Shown piece by piece: positions 15,245-16,475 of a DNA stretch of 16,475 nucleotides (its first letter is position 1; every line of letters starts with the position of its first letter). The position numbers and the translations under genes were made by a program. This DNA is from PUMD01 sp964599275 (GTDB lineage Bacteria; Bacillota; Sulfobacillia; SLMV01), in assembly GCA_964599275.1 (NCBI GenBank), contig CAZRFK010000042.1, forward strand, positions 1 through 16,475, given 5' to 3'. The notes under the pieces are model-generated. The model was not told the DNA's origin. It made no database searches and was given only the letters and a program-made list of their open reading frames with translations.

Positions 15245-15264
15245 AAAATGAGAAAGATTATCAA
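15237..15264 (-). promoter_or_regulatory. Candidate promoter of the minus-strand MBL gene
   Basis: Read on the minus strand: TTGATA (15264-15259), 16-base spacer, TATATC (15242-15237; four of six). It would start transcription near 15230, giving a leader of about 50 bases to the TTG at 15182 or about 190 to the ATG at 15041. It is the best match I find upstream of that gene, and weaker than the forward candidate. Confidence 0.35.
15249..15263. promoter_or_regulatory. Fur-like box between the MBL and ZIP genes
   Basis: TGAGAAAGATTATCA matches the Gram-positive 7-1-7 Fur consensus TGATAAT-N-ATTATCA at 12 of 14 defined positions, with the right half perfect. It covers the expected start site of the ZIP gene and the spacer/-35 of the opposing candidate promoter, a position suited to repression of either. 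It was found by eye; a related regulator of the Fur family (Zur, PerR) is possible. Confidence 0.5.
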
Positions 15265-15287
15265 TGGCATAAGAGGGAGAGACTACA

Positions 15288-16028
15288 ATGGAACTGGGAA
15301 TGATTGTTCTTGTAGGTCTGGCAGCTGGAGTGTTGGGCACTGGTAGTGGTGGGCTGCTGGCAATATTATCCCACCGTCGCATGAAAATGTCGCTGGGGAC
15401 TCTGCTTGGACTTTCCGGTGGTGTCATGCTGGCGGTGGTTTTTTATGAGCTGATTCCTGAAGCCCTTGAAGAAGGAGGTTTTCTGGTGGGGATGAGTGGG
15501 CTCCTGCTGGGAGTTGCTCTAATGCTGATGATAGATGTGCTGCTTCCACATGTGCATTTGAGCGGAAATGAAGATAAAGGCAGGGCAGGTTTTGTGCGAA
15601 CAGGTATGCTTTTGGGTATGGGTATTGCCTTACATAATTTACCTGAAGGGTTGGCGATAGGAACTAGTCTGGTCCACGATGAGAGCCTGGGTTTAACACT
15701 TGCAGCGGTAATAGCTCTACATAACTTGCCTGAAGGTATGGCTATGGCCATTCCGCTGTCTGCCGGTAGATTATCGCCTTTAAAGGTATGGGGATATACG
15801 CTTCTGGCGGGATTGCCCATGGGTGTAGGGGCGCTTTTCGGAGGAATGCTTGGAAGAATTTCCCCGATGGTATTATCAATAGGTTTGGGGTTCGCAGCTG
15901 GAGCCATGCTGTACATTACATGTGATGAGCTTATTCCCGGAGCACAGGAACATGCCAAGGGACATTCTGCTACCTTCGGACTCGTGGTTGGTGTGCTGAT
16001 AGGACTGGCTTTATTGGGGGCGCATTAA
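15288..16028 (+). CDS. ZIP-family divalent metal transporter (ZupT/GufA-like)
   Basis: Integral membrane transporter for zinc and possibly iron or manganese, 246 aa with about eight hydrophobic segments. The binuclear metal-site motifs of TM4 and TM5 are clear: HNLPEGLAIG (116-125) and HNLPEGMAMA (145-154). Supporting motifs are FYELIPEAL (52-60), and DELIPGAQEHAKGH (213-226), typical of bacterial ZIPs. A loop with HVHLSGNEDKGRAG (88-101) lies between TM3 and TM4, as expected. The ATG at 15288 has AGAGGGAGA (15272-15280) upstream. A Fur-like box overlaps its probable start site, in keeping with metal-responsive control. Monocistronic by position: divergent gene on the left, convergent gene on the right. 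The metal cannot be told from the sequence. Confidence 0.93.
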   Translation: MELGMIVLVGLAAGVLGTGSGGLLAILSHRRMKMSLGTLLGLSGGVMLAVVFYELIPEALEEGGFLVGMSGLLLGVALMLMIDVLLPHVHLSGNEDKGRAGFVRTGMLLGMGIALHNLPEGLAIGTSLVHDESLGLTLAAVIALHNLPEGMAMAIPLSAGRLSPLKVWGYTLLAGLPMGVGALFGGMLGRISPMVLSIGLGFAAGAMLYITCDELIPGAQEHAKGHSATFGLVVGVLIGLALLGAH

Positions 16029-16052
16029 TCGTTTGCGATTTATTAACTGTTG

Positions 16053-16475
16053 TTAGGTGTGAACATCAACTGCATATTTTATCATAGACATCTTATCCAT
16101 GTCGGGTTCTCCATCTGTGCCGAGAACGAGATGATATGACCCTATCCGGTTTAGCTGTTGCAGAAAAACCTCAACGGCTTCGTGACTGGTTACACTTTTG
16201 AAGGCGAATGGGTGTGTGAGTTGTGTCTTCGGCGTTCTCGCGTAAACCTCTACAATTTTTTGCCCGCTGGAGGACCCGGGGCCCAATCGAACTCGTATAT
16301 TGTCATCACCAAAATACGTGGGAATCTCACTCTCTAATGCATCTCGTCCATTCTGAGCAGCTGTCAGCAGATGGACCAATTCTGACTTGGTGTGTTCATC
16401 TGGACAGTCCAAAAGTACAATTGCAGCGCGACTTTCTCCTCCTAATGCCCCCACCTGAACATCAACTGCCTGCAT
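16053..16475 (-). CDS. Unrecognised protein, possibly truncated by the window edge
   Basis: I do not recognise this gene. It is open for 140 codons to the last base of the window, where the only ATG sits at 16475; whether that is the real start or an internal Met cannot be seen, as no upstream RBS is available. The stop is TAA (16055-16053). Visible features: a hydrophobic beta-like stretch AAIVLLDC followed by an acidic helix PDEHTKSELVHLLTAAQNG, a middle GDDNIRVRLGPGSSSGQKIVEVYAR that looks like two strands round a glycine/serine turn, and SHEAVEVFLQQL helical near the end. There is no signal peptide or membrane segment in this part. The peptide AVDV occurs at both ends, coded by the same 14 bases. 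The gene converges on the ZIP gene with 24 bases between. Coding is supported by uninterrupted length and protein-like composition only. Confidence 0.6.
   Translation of the reverse strand: MQAVDVQVGALGGESRAAIVLLDCPDEHTKSELVHLLTAAQNGRDALESEIPTYFGDDNIRVRLGPGSSSGQKIVEVYARTPKTQLTHPFAFKSVTSHEAVEVFLQQLNRIGSYHLVLGTDGEPDMDKMSMIKYAVDVHT
16060..16469. repeat. 14-base direct repeat at both ends of the unknown gene
   Basis: TGAACATCAACTGC occurs at 16060-16073 and 16456-16469, exactly 396 bases (132 codons) apart and in the same reading frame of the minus-strand gene, coding AVDV near each end. It could be a trace of a repeated domain or chance; only the two 14-base copies are repeated, not the stretch between. 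Confidence 0.5.

Noticed and set aside
15232..15246. Inverted repeat TTAAT-N5-ATTAA in the MBL-ZIP spacer as a separate operator
   Set aside because: Arms are five A/T bases and overlap the -10 region, where such symmetry is common by chance; the neighbouring Fur-like box is the better candidate.
16027..16040. Small hairpin AATCG-TTTG-CGATT between the ZIP and unknown genes
   Set aside because: Only 5 bp, A/T-rich and without a T-run on either side, so not supportable as a terminator.

Overview
This window looks like part of the chromosome of a low- to mid-GC Gram-positive bacterium, most likely in the Clostridia. The reasons are strong AGGAGG/GGTGATC-type ribosome binding sites, use of TTG and GTG starts, a pcrA helicase linked to gatCAB (indirect Gln-tRNA/Asn-tRNA synthesis), a lipoprotein-type peptide-binding protein and a WalJ/YycJ-type hydrolase. 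The secreted binding protein is rich in Asp and Glu, and there is a DUF368 lipid-carrier transporter of a kind linked elsewhere to fitness in alkaline conditions. Together these hint at a salty or alkaline habitat, but that is inference. I cannot name a genus.

Layout. Bases 1-2673 are the end of a purine operon: purH (5' end missing) and purD, which carry out the last two steps to IMP and an early glycinamide ribotide step. pcrA (UvrD-type helicase) follows at 2737-4992 from a TTG start with a good RBS. Next come a DUF368 membrane protein (5023-5814) and a peptide-type ABC substrate-binding lipoprotein (5828-7438). A short regulatory gap (7439-7559) holds an extended -10 promoter between two inverted repeats. 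It leads into two abutting peptide-transporter ATPase genes, oppD-like and oppF-like (7560-9575), closed by a strong intrinsic terminator at 9590-9630. No permease genes are present.

A new promoter near 9636-9664 starts the gatC-gatA-gatB operon (9721-12975), whose genes overlap by 8 and 4 bases. It probably also carries a YfcE-like phosphodiesterase and a HAD hydrolase, to 14220. The HAD gene meets a minus-strand metallo-beta-lactamase-fold gene (14217-15041, perhaps from 15182) tail to tail, both stops sharing one CTAG. This gene is divergent from a ZIP metal transporter (15288-16028), and the spacer holds overlapping candidate promoters and a Fur-like box. The window ends with an unrecognised minus-strand gene (16053-16475, possibly cut by the edge).

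Most of the window is housekeeping. The points worth a second look are the permease-less transporter set lying between pcrA and gatC, where ligA is often found; the two-repeat promoter region before oppD; the Fur-like box shared by two divergent genes; and the unknown terminal gene. I saw no rRNA, tRNA, CRISPR array, insertion sequence or phage gene, and no gene-free stretch exceeds about 250 bases.
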